The translations under genes were made by a program, and so were the position numbers. The notes below the pieces were generated by a model. That model was not told the origin of the DNA. It did no database searches and saw only the letters and a list, made by a program, of their open reading frames with translations. A stretch of DNA of 64,000 nt from Anarhynchus alexandrinus. Taxonomy: Eukaryota; Chordata; Aves; Charadriiformes; Charadriidae. Each line of letters starts with the position of its first letter. The first letter of the stretch is position 1. Below are positions 1-12,067 of this stretch, one piece after another. The DNA lies in contig VUYV01000125.1 in assembly GCA_008711295.1 (NCBI GenBank), positions 2,657,871-2,721,870 on the forward strand, given 5' to 3'.

Positions 1-839
1 GCAAGCTGGCACAAGTGCAGCGGCTACAGTCTGAGCCTTGGATAAAGAGCTCTCCCTCACTGTTTCACCAGAATAAAATTGCCTCTTTTCAAGAAGAACT
101 CCAGGACATTACTCCAGAAGAAGAGCTCTCTTTTAAAATCAATGGCCTTGCCTTATCAAAGAGATTCATCACCAGGCACCAAAGTATTGACATAAAAGAC
201 ACTGCTCATTTACTGAAAACCTTTGATCATACTGGATCAAGGAAATTATCATACGATGAGATAAACTCTCAGATTCCTTATGTTGAAGAAAAACATAACC
301 CTAGTGGGATTCCTATGGGCAAGGATGCCAGTTCAGGACAAATCAGCTTCATTTCAAACCTAAGCAGTATTATCCAGAAAAGAAATTTAGGAGCAAATCA
401 CTACAGCTCTGATTCTCAGTTAATTACTAGTCTAAGTCCCGCTGCTGCAGAAGACAGTAAGTCAGTGATAGGAAAGAAAAAGATTCTTTCTCCATCTCAC
501 TCTCTGTTACCAAGTTCTAAAGAAATACTGGAGAACGTGCCTCCTGTTAGTCTGAGCAGGAGAAATCAAGCTTTTCTAGAAAGGCGGGGTTCAGGAGCTT
601 TATTGTTGGATCATATTGCCCAGACAAGACCAGGTTTTCTTCCACCACTGAATGTGAGTCCTCACCCCCCAATTCCAGATATTACTTTCATAAACAGGGT
701 TTCTGGGATGATTTCTTGTGGACAAAAACACTTAGTACCAGCAGCACCAGCTTTCCCTAGGGACACCAAAAATACGAAAATGCTACTAAGGAGGCAGTCA
801 TTACAGACTGAGCAGATAAAGCAACTAGTGAATTTTTAA
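1..839 (+). CDS. ANKRD34B: ANKRD34B, C-terminal part (5' end outside window)
   Basis: An open frame runs from base 3 to the stop at 837-839, about 278 codons, with no intron. It is the C-terminal half of ankyrin repeat domain protein 34B. The signs are the basic block followed by QSEPWIKSSPSL near its start, the serine-rich middle, and the C-terminal tail RRQSLQTEQIKQLVNF, which is typical of the ANKRD34 family. The ankyrin repeats belong to the N-terminal half and lie upstream of the window. The coding region is intronless in the family as I recall it, and that fits here. The part seen is hydrophilic, probably disordered, with no membrane segment. The biochemical role is poorly known; the family is mainly brain-expressed. 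The gene is convergent with FAM151B, the neighbour it also has in human. Confidence 0.93.
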   Translation, partial: KLAQVQRLQSEPWIKSSPSLFHQNKIASFQEELQDITPEEELSFKINGLALSKRFITRHQSIDIKDTAHLLKTFDHTGSRKLSYDEINSQIPYVEEKHNPSGIPMGKDASSGQISFISNLSSIIQKRNLGANHYSSDSQLITSLSPAAAEDSKSVIGKKKILSPSHSLLPSSKEILENVPPVSLSRRNQAFLERRGSGALLLDHIAQTRPGFLPPLNVSPHPPIPDITFINRVSGMISCGQKHLVPAAPAFPRDTKNTKMLLRRQSLQTEQIKQLVNF

Positions 840-3801
840 CAGGGGATTAAAGGGTTACAAAGTGTTTATGATATGTACATATGCACTGCACTACCTGATT
901 GTAATGGTACATACCACAAAAGATAGCAGGTCTGGAATGTAAGGTGCTCTGCCTTGGAATGAGTTAAATAGCTTAGAGACTACATGAAAAGATACACTTA
1001 ACAAATCATGCTGCTTTCTGCAAACTGGGGAATATTTATTATACTGTTTTCGTAATGTTTTCAACTTCAGCACTGAAATCTTACCTGTGACCGGCTGAAC
1101 CCACAATGGGTCTTAGGCACTCGTAGTTCTCATTTTAGCTTGGGAGTACTATCCCTCTTAGGTTTCCCCAAATGTGTACTCTTTCTGCACCCAAAAAGGT
1201 GGTACACGTGGTATTTGGGAACTTGAAACATTTGACTGTGATGCTGGACGCCAGATCGACTCTGTCCAAGTTGTGCAATATCCAGAAATCCCAGGCATAG
1301 CCATCGTACACAAAGGGTGGGGAGGGACAAGGGTACACAGCAGTGCCTTCTGCCTTCAGTGGCTTTACTGCACCTAAACGGACAATACACAGTGTCAATA
1401 AAGTTCACGTTGCAGAGCTGTGTTGCATGCACGGCTATGCCCAGGAAATCCCAGCTGAAGACTGGGAGCCTGCTTTAGGCACCTTGCTCCCCACTGGAAG
1501 TCAGCGTGATACCCAGAGCACAGTAGAGTTCACGATGCCTGGGAGCTGAGTCAAGAAGCCAGCACAGCGAGCAACAAATCCTGAATGTCCTCGTGTAAAA
1601 TGGCCAAGCCCTGCTCGCAGCGTGAAGGAGGCATGCCAGTCATCATGCAGGAGCTCTTTCTCCCCAGTCACAGGCCTGGGTTTCTTTTCAAGACAGGATA
1701 GAGATGGTGGGACACATCCAGGTGTTGTCTTGATCAGTGCGGACACTTCACACACACACTTGGAAGCAAGGAAGAGTTCTGTCCTCCTGTCCTCCTGCTC
1801 AGACAGACCTCACAAAAAAATCTGACAGCTACAATACTCACCTGGGAGCTGAAGTCCTCATTTTGCCTAATTCGAAGGACTGAATTTCTTACAGATGAGA
1901 AACACACCTTTGCCTCCAAGCTCTTGCATATTTTTAAGTATCTCTATCTAAAATCTATTTTTCCTTCCCATTTAGTGGTCTGTGATTCCAAATATCTACC
2001 TTGTCTTTGTGCACATTCCATAGATGCTCGATTTCTGGCATTTTATAACTCGTCTACTAGAGACTGAGAAATATTGACTGTGTTCTGTTTTGTCATATTT
2101 TACAGAAATTAATTGTATTGAAATTGTGTCTGTATAATGTGAATTTCTGTATACTGAAATGAGATGCTTTTTTTCTGAAAATACAGTGGGTACTATCTGC
2201 CTTCTTGCAACTTCAGTCAAAATTCACCCCGTCTGACATTGCCTAACAAATAACTGCAATGTTACTTAGCTTTGCCCTCAGTATAAGACAATTTCAAGTG
2301 GATGATAAACACACAGTCTCTGTAAATACCTTTTTATGTAAAAATATAAAAACGTCCAAAAGTTCACAATATGCATATTTTGAAGAAGGGAACATTTGAC
2401 ATCTGGAAAGTGAAGGAGTATGGTTTATATCTCTACACAACAGAGTTGTATGTCAAGCGCTGATCTGAAACTACAAATTTAAATCTTGAAATCAATTTTG
2501 TGACACAAAATCTCTCCAATCTCTAGGGACGACTGCTAGAAGGCAGATGATCTTACCGTTGGTTCTCTGTCCAAGCTCTCAAAGGTAGCTAGAATAAGCA
2601 AAGATGCAAATCTGTTTGACAGCTGTCAGAATTAATTATTCCCCACAAGATACAGGTCTTGAAAGCCGCGGTGTCCTTTGCCCTCCTGCCTTCACAGCTC
2701 TGCTAACCTGGTGGCAGCTGGGAAGGCCAACGGTGAGCTGAACTACGCTATCACATTTGACTTACTCAGACATGATTGTCACACTTGTTTAGTTTCTCAC
2801 CCCTGAGGAACAATCAGCACCAGTCAGAAAAATGTTGCTGGCAAACCCATTATTTGTTTGTGTTTTATTTAATTAGAGGTGGACTATTCATCCACTGAGA
2901 GACTCTTAGTCATTTATGTATTGGCTGGCAAACCCTAGTCTCTGCACAAACACAAACAAGAAGTGTTCACTATGGTAAAAAAAACCCCAAAACAACACCT
3001 GGGTTTGCACACTAAGCATCCAAAAATGAGAAAGTTCCAAAAGTGAAGTTACATACATTTTAAGAGCTATTAAATACTGGTGGAAACACGGTGAAGGTAA
3101 TGGGAGTATTTGGTTCCATTCAGGCTCTGCCTCTTCAGGAGATGTTCCTGGATCAGCATCTGCATACACCAGGTAGAAACAAGGATTACACGGGAATCTT
3201 TTTATGGCAGAGAAATTAAGTGGAACAATCTATGTCAATATTAAATTATTAACTGGATACAAATTGGTCCCTACAAACACCACATACAGACACAATATAC
3301 TTTTAAAATGTTTTATGGTATTATAAATGGAAATGGCAATTTGTAGTCTTTTCATCTCATAATAAGGTTAAATATTTGAAGCTAAAAAAGTATCTTTAAA
3401 AAAATATAAATTCTTTTGTAGAAAGACATCAACTAAGAGATCAGATGTTCTAACTGGTATCTTTGCTGAAGGTATAAAGCCCGATTTCTGCTGTATTGAT
3501 TTTAAAATTAATTACAGATATGGGATTATTGACCCCTCAACTGAAACAACTTGCGGTTTGTTTTTTGTTTTTTTTTTTTTTCACAAAATGCTCAGACAAT
3601 GGAGGGAAAAGGCAAATGTCTTGAGAAGTGAAGTTCTTCTGTAGTGTTGCCAGTATTTTGTGCTTAATTTTGATGCAGAAATAATGTGAAAGGTTAACTT
3701 TAATGCTTATTGTTGCACCAATGTTAAAAGTGACCTTCAAAGGAAAAACAATTCAGTTTTGTTCTCTTGATGTTGTGCTGTTGTTACGATGCATAAATAA
3801 A
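840..3801 (+). other. ANKRD34B: probable ANKRD34B 3'UTR, end uncertain
   Basis: Sequence after the ANKRD34B stop has no credible ORF. Plus-strand AATAAA signals occur at 1397-1402 and 3796-3801, so the 3'UTR could be about 0.6 or 3 kb. The choice cannot be made without RNA data. Confidence 0.35.
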
Positions 3802-6800
3802 AGTGATTTTTTCCCCCATTCAGGGAATATGGAAATATACACATCCTTTTATTCACCACTTAGGAGACGCTGAGTCACGACCAAAGGTACTCGCTCGTAA
3901 GTGTTTCTCAGGCTGTCTCTATACAGGGAAATTGGAACAGTTAATTAGATTTAATCCAACATAGCTAAATTTGTACAAAGTATTGTGTGAGAGAGGCTCT
4001 TTCCGTCTGTTGGCAGCTTACTGTGGTTCCACTTCAGGGGAGATACACTTCTGCCATCTTTGAAGTCTTAATCCTTGTCATTTTTCAGTCATCCACAATG
4101 TCTTTTAAGCAAAGAAGGGAAGCAAGACCTGAATTTCTAATGTTAAAATCCACCCCGAAACATTAAAGTTTACAAACAACCAAATACCTTTCAGGTGTTC
4201 TTTTTGCGTCTTGATAAAGACAACACCACAAGCTGAAAGTTCTTCATTGCTAGTTTTCTTTTAAGAGCTGTGGCTTCTTATCCAGGGAGAACCATCTGCA
4301 CTAGTTCGCACATCGTACAGCGAGAAATTAGCGAAGCTCATCCACGCTAACTTACAGAAAGATCGATGGCATAAAATCCTTAAACATTTAAACTATATAA
4401 AATGGAGGTGACATTTCTGTGAGCAAGCACTCCTGCCAATGTAAGTTACAGCTTTCAGTAAAACACACTACCTAGAAGATTATTGATTTTGAATCTAGGT
4501 GATAAGTTTAGAACGGTGAAAAACTCTTTTTTTTTTACTTTTGGTTTTCATTTTCTCTGCAAAATGCTGTGAAATCATACAATGAAAGTAACTTCTAGAC
4601 AAACAGTGGTGGCCTCACAAAAAACGATGATCACCTAAAAAGCTCCATATTTTGATTTTGGTTAAGAACAGCAAGTCACTACATAAGAATGCTGTAAAAA
4701 AGCAGTTTTCAAGATTGTGTTTTAGGCGTGGTATTCAAAGGACAGTCTTCAAAATATCCTTCCCTGCACTTTTTGTTTGGTTTTGCTTTAAGGAGAAAGG
4801 CATTTGGAGTTGCTTTGTTTTGATTTTTGTCTTTTACAATTATGCAGCACTTCCAAAAGAATATTGCCATAATTTGATGCAGCTACACAAGAAAAATAAA
4901 CTAAAACAGTCATTAAATTCCTCTTTTTTTCCCCTCATCAATCCTTAATAAGACCTTCATCTTTCTGCATCTTTTATGCAGTACAGCTAATTAATTTTCC
5001 AACTAAAATCAGGTATTTATAAATAAATGGATTCTTACATTAGTAAACCTTTATTCCATTAGTTGGCTTTTTGTTGATGTAACAAGACTGTGGCTTGTTA
5101 TAGAAAGGCCAACATTAGTCATGAACAACCATCCTACTAAGAACATTAACACCGTATTCATAAAAGGGACAAGCTTTTTTTTTTTAATTAATGTTGAAAT
5201 CCAGAATTAGAAGGAGGAATGCCTGTTATAAAACATTTCCCAACATTGCCCAGCCACACATTTTCATCTTAAAGTATTACTGGCCCCGCAATACCTTCAA
5301 GGAGATCAGGTTTGATAAGGATACATCTTAAGAAAACTCAGGTTTTGGGATTTTTTTTCAGTGAAACGGATAAAATTACAATTTTTATGACTAATTGTTC
5401 TGATAAAATATGCAGCTATTAATCCTATTTAAAAGACAATAGTCTTATACTCCTTTACACAAGTTAACCTTATTTTACTATATATGTATATATGCAAAAT
5501 TCCTGTTCTCCAAAGGACACCTGTTACCTGAGACAGTTGTCTCCTTGGCCGATGATGCCTGTAGCTGGTTGAAAGAAAACAAAGATCCTCGTAGGAACGT
5601 CCTTGGCTTTCGCATTTCACACAATTAAAACAAAAGCTCGTTTCTTTTCACTGGTACAGAACAGGCAACAGAACCCAAGGACTTCAATCAGGCACTCTGG
5701 TGACAGAAACAGTTAAGTTAACTTGTACAAATTCTTTAATGAAAGGAATTCCTTGCAAGTATGTTTTTTAAAACTCAACAAAGATGAAAGTAAGTTGGCA
5801 TTAACCAAACTATAGAAATTACAGAAGAATTACTTGAAAGTCCTTCTGCATCCACATTAATCCTCTGTGGTAGTATGTACCACGTAGCAGGTGAAATGTG
5901 TCACCAAATCATGAAAAAAATCTAGGCTGAAAGTAACCCCTGGAGGTCTGGTCCCACCTCCATCTCAAAGCATCTCGGCCATACTGCCCATCCCAGCGGG
6001 GATTCAGGAAGGCATCAACAGTTCAACGATTCAGGTCGCACCAGAGGACTCAGAGTCACCAACATGAAGTCAAACCCACTATTTTAAGTTTAACCATAAA
6101 GACGGCATCCCCTGCGCTAGCGCCGCACTGTAGAGCTAATGTTAATTCAGAAGTCCTGTCCCAAGTAGAAAAGTGAATTTATGTTCAGACATTTAAAAGA
6201 CATGCTAAGAACTTAATTTGAATGGTGAAGGTATGTTTAGAATTGTATATAGTCCAGTTTATCCCCAAATTTCTGAAATCCAGATGATGAACTCTAATTA
6301 ATTCCTGTATTTCTTCCCTGAAGGCATCAGCTATCAGTTTTGAGCACTTTCACGAGCTGCCACAGATGCACAAGTTAAAGCCTTCTCTCTCAAAAGCTAG
6401 TCCATTTTAAAGTATGAACTTGACCTGTACATACATTTTAAAAATACAATAATAGGAACACCTTTTAAAAACACATTTCAATTCTGCTTGGACAGATCCC
6501 CATTGAGATTATGAATTTCTATATGCATTTTTTTTTTCCGCCATAGCAATGAGAGGAATCACAATTAGGCAGTGAAAGCAACAGCTACAATGTCACAAGG
6601 ATCACTGAAAAATTCAAGGGAACCGAGCCAAAGCATAAGCATATTAAAAAACAACACACAATTGCCCCAAAAATTCAAATGTTCAAAATTCAGAAGATGA
6701 TAGAGACTACAATACATTGAATTTTACTGTAAGCACGATCAAAACCAATGCTTCTTTATTATGGGTTTTAATGAATAACCTCCCCAGCTGTCATTGCACC

Positions 6801-9420
6801 GATCTGCCAGAAGTTACTGCTCCGGTGTAAGGGAGCACAGACCTTAATGCCTCAGTGCCATTTGCAGTAACTGCAGCGTGGGGTGTTTTCTTCAACCACG
6901 GTACTAAAAGAGCAATAATACAGTCATTACAGTGATTTGCAGTAAAAAGACATACCAGAAGTAGCTAGAAGGAGGTAGTAACATCTTATTTCACCGCAAA
7001 GGCGTACACCAAAACTCATCCAGCAAAGCCCTGGAGAGAGGCAAAGAACTAAAGACTAATACAGCGCCCTGGCTGGGATGTTACCTAGCTGCCCTTACTT
7101 TTGCACATAGGGTAGCATGAGACTTATACATAAAACTCTTGGTAAAACTGACAGTAAATATAAAAAGTTAATACACAGAAGATAAGCCTAGGCACCAGGG
7201 AATCACACCGCATAGGCAAACAGATATTCGTGCAACAGAAAATGAACAAACTACAGAATAAAAATGCCTGTGAGCATCAAAACACAACAAAAAAAAAATG
7301 GTTCTCAATTAAAATTTCAAGAAACTAAATAGTTTTGTGGTAGAAAAATGTTTCTGATTAACAGAAAGTTTATGGAAAAAGAGTTTCTTTAAAATATTGT
7401 CCAAACGCTTCCTAATATGTTTTATTAGTAGTTTTACCCTTATTAAAAGAAATACTCTCTGAAAATTGAAAGGGATTTTAAACAAAGTAAAAGAAATTTT
7501 AGAAGAACATTGAAATGGATGGAAAAGCTGCCCTGACTCTTGGATATAATGTAGGATGCAATTCATAATGGGCTCTCCCTAATCTTTAAAAAACAAACAA
7601 ACCAACCCCAAACCAGCCCGAACATTTTTAATTCCCCAACACTGTAATTTCTATATTTTTTCTTAAAGACAAGGAAGGACAGGGCCATTTCTTCACGAAG
7701 TTATTAAATGAGGTATAAAGACTTTCTGTGTAATCCACTAACTCTGTCCTCCTAATCACCAATAACACAAGCTCCCGATGGGGCTGTGGAAGCGGAGGTT
7801 TATGTAAACCCCATTCTGCACAAGGGGAGTTGGAAGGTTCAGACAGAGCTTCCCAGGGCGGCTGCACAGACGCTGCTGATAGGAAAAAGACAGCGTGCGC
7901 CGGGGCTGCAATCACATTCTTCAGTATCCAAACAAAGCACAGTAAAAATGGCAGGTGAAAGCTTTACAGTGCTCCGACTCAAACATTAAATAGGGTTTAA
8001 TGGACAGTGCACAAATAAGTCTGTAGTAACATTAGCAAACGGCATGATCACAGACAGCTGGCTGATAAATGAAACATAAAAGACTTTAATTTCAAGGTTT
8101 TAACCGAAGAAAAAGACTGGGTTTTTTTGCAGAGTAGGACAAAACTGAGTAATTCTTCACATGAATGCTGAAGATGAAGATGGGGATAACTGTTTTTTAA
8201 AATATGCCTTTGGTGGCACTTTCTTCAATTCCACAACATTTAACCAACACAAACCTCAGAAAACCAGCTTCTGTTCTGCTTTCATCATACTTATATGTTA
8301 CTGCAGGATTATTACCGAGGAGTTGTGCAGGACTAATGATGTCAATTCTCTTCTGTAACACGTTATTTATCTATTTAGTAAGTTCTATCAATTTCACAGA
8401 AAAATACAGAGCTTGAACTATACTTGCAGTAAATTAGAAATATTTTATTAATCAGTTACCTCACCTGGACATCCTGAACAATGTCTAATTCCTTTAAAGT
8501 CAATCGGATTTTTCACATAATAAGGACAATTAAGTCTAAAAACCTGGCTGAAAGATATCGACACAAAGCAACACTGATAGAGAAAATGATTCCACAAAGA
8601 GATGGCAGAATTTATAGCTCCTAAAGAACGTTTTAAGTACAAGGAATTGATCACTGACAGAAAGTTGAAAAAAAAATAGACTAGAGTAAAAAAAACAACT
8701 AGAGTAACACAGACCTGCCACAGATCCCCGCTTCCAACAGAATAAGTAACTTCATCTCACCTTTATTATGTTATTGCCAGCCCCACAGTTAACACATCTA
8801 ATTTTAGAAGGAGAGCGTTTGTACAAAGACTGGCTTGAAAACAGAAAAATGCATTCAAATGAATTTATTTATGTGGAAGTAAGACCAGACTGACATAAAC
8901 AACACAAACAACTTCACAGGAAAAGAACAGAGATCCATGGGTAAAAAAACATACAGAAATTCAGATATACAGGATAATCCATACAGAATAATCAAATTCA
9001 CCATATAGTCAAACCCTTCTGTCACTGCAAGAATGCGTCATACAATTTATTTCTACCATTTTGTTTAACCTAGTTTTACATGTCCTGTTGCCTTCATTAA
9101 TTTTTCTGGTAATCCAGATCATGTCTTCTTTTAATTTTATTTCAATATCCCTGCTTATTTATATCCACATATATTACTCACTGATATTTCTTCCATGATG
9201 TCTGCACCCTTAAAAATACTTCTGGCAATGGCTAATATTTTTTACTTAATAGTTTAACCGGTTTTAACAAATCCTGATACTTCAGCTGGGAATTGGTAAA
9301 TGGGAAAAAGGTTTCTAAATAACAGAAAAGCTTGCCAGTGTGGATGCAAAAAGGCCTAACCAACTGGAAGATGAAATTACTTAAGTCAATAAATTTAACT
9401 GCCTGCAACAAGGAGCTGAA
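3802..9420. other. intergenic, no gene seen
   Basis: AT-rich DNA between the convergent ANKRD34B and FAM151B genes. Short ORFs on both strands have no recognisable protein pattern. There is an A/C-rich low-complexity stretch around 7588-7620. No RNA gene or repeat was recognised. Confidence 0.5.
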
Positions 9421-9421
9421 A

Positions 9422-10226
9422 CATCATAGTATCATAGAATTGACGAGGTTGGAAGGGACCTTTAAGATCATCAAGTCCAACCATCAACCTAACACTGCCA
9501 AAACCACCACTAAGCCACGTCCCTCAGCACATCTACCCAACTGTTGAATACCTGCAGGAAAGGTGACTCCACCACTTCCCCGGGCAGCCTGTTCCAATGC
9601 GTAACAACCCTTTCTGTGAAGAACTTTTTCCTAATATCCAATCTAAACCTCCCCTGGTGTAACTTGAGGCTGTTTCCTCTTGTCCTATCGCTTGTTACTT
9701 TGAGAAGAGACTGACCCCCACCTCACTACAACCTCCTGTCAAGTAGTTGTAGAGCGCGGTAAGGTCTCCCCCTCAGCCTCCTTTTCTCCAGGCTGAACAA
9801 GCCCAGTTCCCTCAGCCGCTCTCCGTAAGACTTGTGCTCCAGACCCCTCACCAGCTTCGTTGCCCTTCTCTGGACACACTCCAGCACCTCAATGTCTTTC
9901 TTGTAGTGAGGGGCCCAAAACTGGACACAGTACTCAAGGTGGTGCCTCACCAGTGCTGAGTACAGGGGGATGATCACTTCCCTAGTCCTGCTCACCACAC
10001 TATTCCTGATAGAGGCCAGGATGCTGTTGGCCTTCTTGGCCACCTGGGCACACTGCTGGTTCACATTCAGCCAGGTGTCCACCAACACCCCCAGGTCCTT
10101 TTCTGCCAGACAGCTTTCCAGCCACTCCTCCCCAAGCCTGTAGCGTTGCATGGGGTTGTTGTGACCCAAGTACAGGACCCAGCACTTGGCCTTGTTGAAC
10201 CTCACACCACTGGCCTCGGTGAAGGA
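9422..10226 (-). mobile_element. CR1 LINE fragment, 5'-truncated
   Basis: This is a reverse-oriented CR1 retrotransposon. The CR1 3' end, with its repeated CATAGAAT-type motif, lies at about 9422-9440. On the minus strand an open stretch of about 170 codons (to about 10226) encodes the C-terminal part of the CR1 reverse-transcriptase ORF. Recognisable blocks are [34 protein letters not shown] and [17 protein letters not shown]. The rest of ORF2 is absent, as expected for 5' truncation at insertion. After EKRRLRG the reading departs from the usual CR1 sequence, suggesting a frameshift. The open length suggests a fairly young copy for a bird genome. Confidence 0.95.
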
Positions 10227-10395
10227 GCATAAGTAACAACCAGGAATCTTGAATTTTAATGACTGCATGAAATCACCGTATTTCAAGATGTAGGATTAAT
10301 AAATATAACTAATTTTTCTATCACAGTTGTACTAATGCTATGTAAGAACCAAAAATTGCTGTAATTAACTCTTTAGTACTAACAGCCCATCCAGT

Positions 10396-10453
10396 GTTAA
10401 CACAATTCCTGTGGGAATTGTTAACACAAAAGTTAACACAATTCCTGTGGGAA
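10396..10453. repeat. 36-bp-spaced direct repeat with imperfect hairpin
   Basis: The 22-base unit starting GTTAACACAATTCC at 10396 recurs at 10432. The first copy is followed by GGAATTGTTAAC, which pairs imperfectly with it as a stem-loop. It is a small local duplication with no known role. Confidence 0.8.
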
Positions 10454-11092
10454 GTATGTGAAAGGAATGGGAAAAGGAGGACAAGAAGATGACAGGGTAA
10501 TGTCTCTTCACAGAATCAGCTTTGATTAAGAAATCAAAATCTCCTCTGTCATTGTGAAAAAAAACTTTTTGGCAGAAGGCAACAACATACAGCTTGTGTC
10601 TCAATCTGCACAGATTTCAGTATCTGTATTAATTTTAAGGGATGCAGAAGCAAAAGAGGCAAAAAATGCTTAAAATGGAATAGGTTGGACTCTTCCTGCA
10701 GGTGATAAGCAGAGTTGCAATGATTATAGTTTTTCTCAAAGGGAAGTCCAACTTTTGAAAATTTCTTAGATTATACTGTGAGAGTCAAAACCAAGCACAA
10801 ACCAGAATGTAGAAAACAACTGTTCTACCACAGAAACATACAATTTTTTCTGTAAGCACTGATCACTGTACAGCTATTTCATTCTTAGAGCCTCTGGCTT
10901 TCAGAAAGACTGCAGCAGAGCATTTTACATAACTCCAGTTATACTTAAAATTTAGTTTCAAACTCTTGAAAGAACCACCAGCACTTTTCTGTGCTCTGTG
11001 ATGCTCTTTTGATGCTGTCTCTGATGTGTACCTCAGTGTAATCCATCTTTGTGCTCTATGTACAGCACAGGATTTTTCTTCATTCTGGAGGT
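10454..11092. other. intergenic, nothing further seen
   Basis: AT-rich sequence between the CR1 copy and the likely FAM151B 3' end. No gene or repeat was recognised. Confidence 0.5.
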
Positions 11093-11098
11093 TTTATT
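11093..11098 (-). terminator. FAM151B: candidate FAM151B poly(A) signal
   Basis: This is the first canonical AATAAA on the minus strand downstream of the FAM151B stop. It would give a 3'UTR of about 0.8 kb. It rests on sequence match only. Confidence 0.35.
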
Positions 11099-11878
11099 TG
11101 CCCCTGCACCTCCTGCAGTAAAGCTACAACTCCAACTCAGCCTTCTCACAATCCAAGGACTATGTTGCTGATGGCTCAGAAAACATGGAGGCAAGCCATG
11201 GTATGAAGTGCTGATTCACCATATTGCAGAGAACCTGATTAGTTTTAACTCAGTGAAAATAACCATTCTTTCTGCCTAGAACGTGTAGCATCACGGATCC
11301 CGCTCTTCACATCTAGCAAACAGAATTTTCTATTGACCAGGAGTGAGAACATTATCACTTGCAATGGCATTAAAATGGAGTGTATCAAGACAAGCTACAA
11401 AATAACCCCTTTGGGAACTGCATAGTTCTGAATACAGTCTTGACTCTTGCCTATAAAAAGCAAAAACAGGCTTTGGTAGAGATTGAGTGTCCTCTGACTT
11501 TGGCTTACACAAAAGCAGTTAGTAGCAAACTAACTTGGTCCACGACTATCAGCTGGGGGCGTTCTCCCTTTTGTATGTTTGCAGGGGAGAAGTACTCATA
11601 TATTTAGGTAACGTCAGTAGCCTTTACTACACACCACTGGGTGAATGAGAGGGGACATGCATATGATGAATAAGTAACAATTCTGACCTATTAAAGAAGG
11701 CATTAAATTTCTATTTGAGAAGCCTTTCAATAAAGCGTTATACAAAAACTCCTCCAATAACCATGGCTGTGTTCTATACAATTCTTTTGGGAAGGAAAAC
11801 GTATTTCCCTGAACAAGAAATCTTCACATTTAAAGAGGCTATATATTATAAGGTCAGAGATTACCTGCTTTGTATTTA

Positions 11879-12029
11879 CTATTCTACTCCTATGGCTTTT
11901 TTGAATTCCGAATTTTGTGGCTCCAAGATGTCATAATAAACTCTACTTTTATCAAAGTTTTCTCGGATGTAAAGCAAATCTTCTACGGAATACACATCTT
12001 CCTTTCCTGTCCAAACAGTGAGACTGTAT
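11879..12029 (-). CDS. FAM151B: FAM151B coding exon 6 (last)
   Basis: It encodes the C-terminus from YSLTVWTG through [14 protein letters not shown], then TAG at 11879-11881. The acceptor at 12030 is preceded by a 28-base uninterrupted T run on the coding strand. Confidence 0.95.
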
Positions 12030-12036
12030 CTACATC

Positions 12037-12067
<31 letters not shown>

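Noticed and set aside
1130..1549. ORFs just downstream of ANKRD34B
   Set aside because: They overlap on both strands without codon-usage or family signal; probably 3'UTR.
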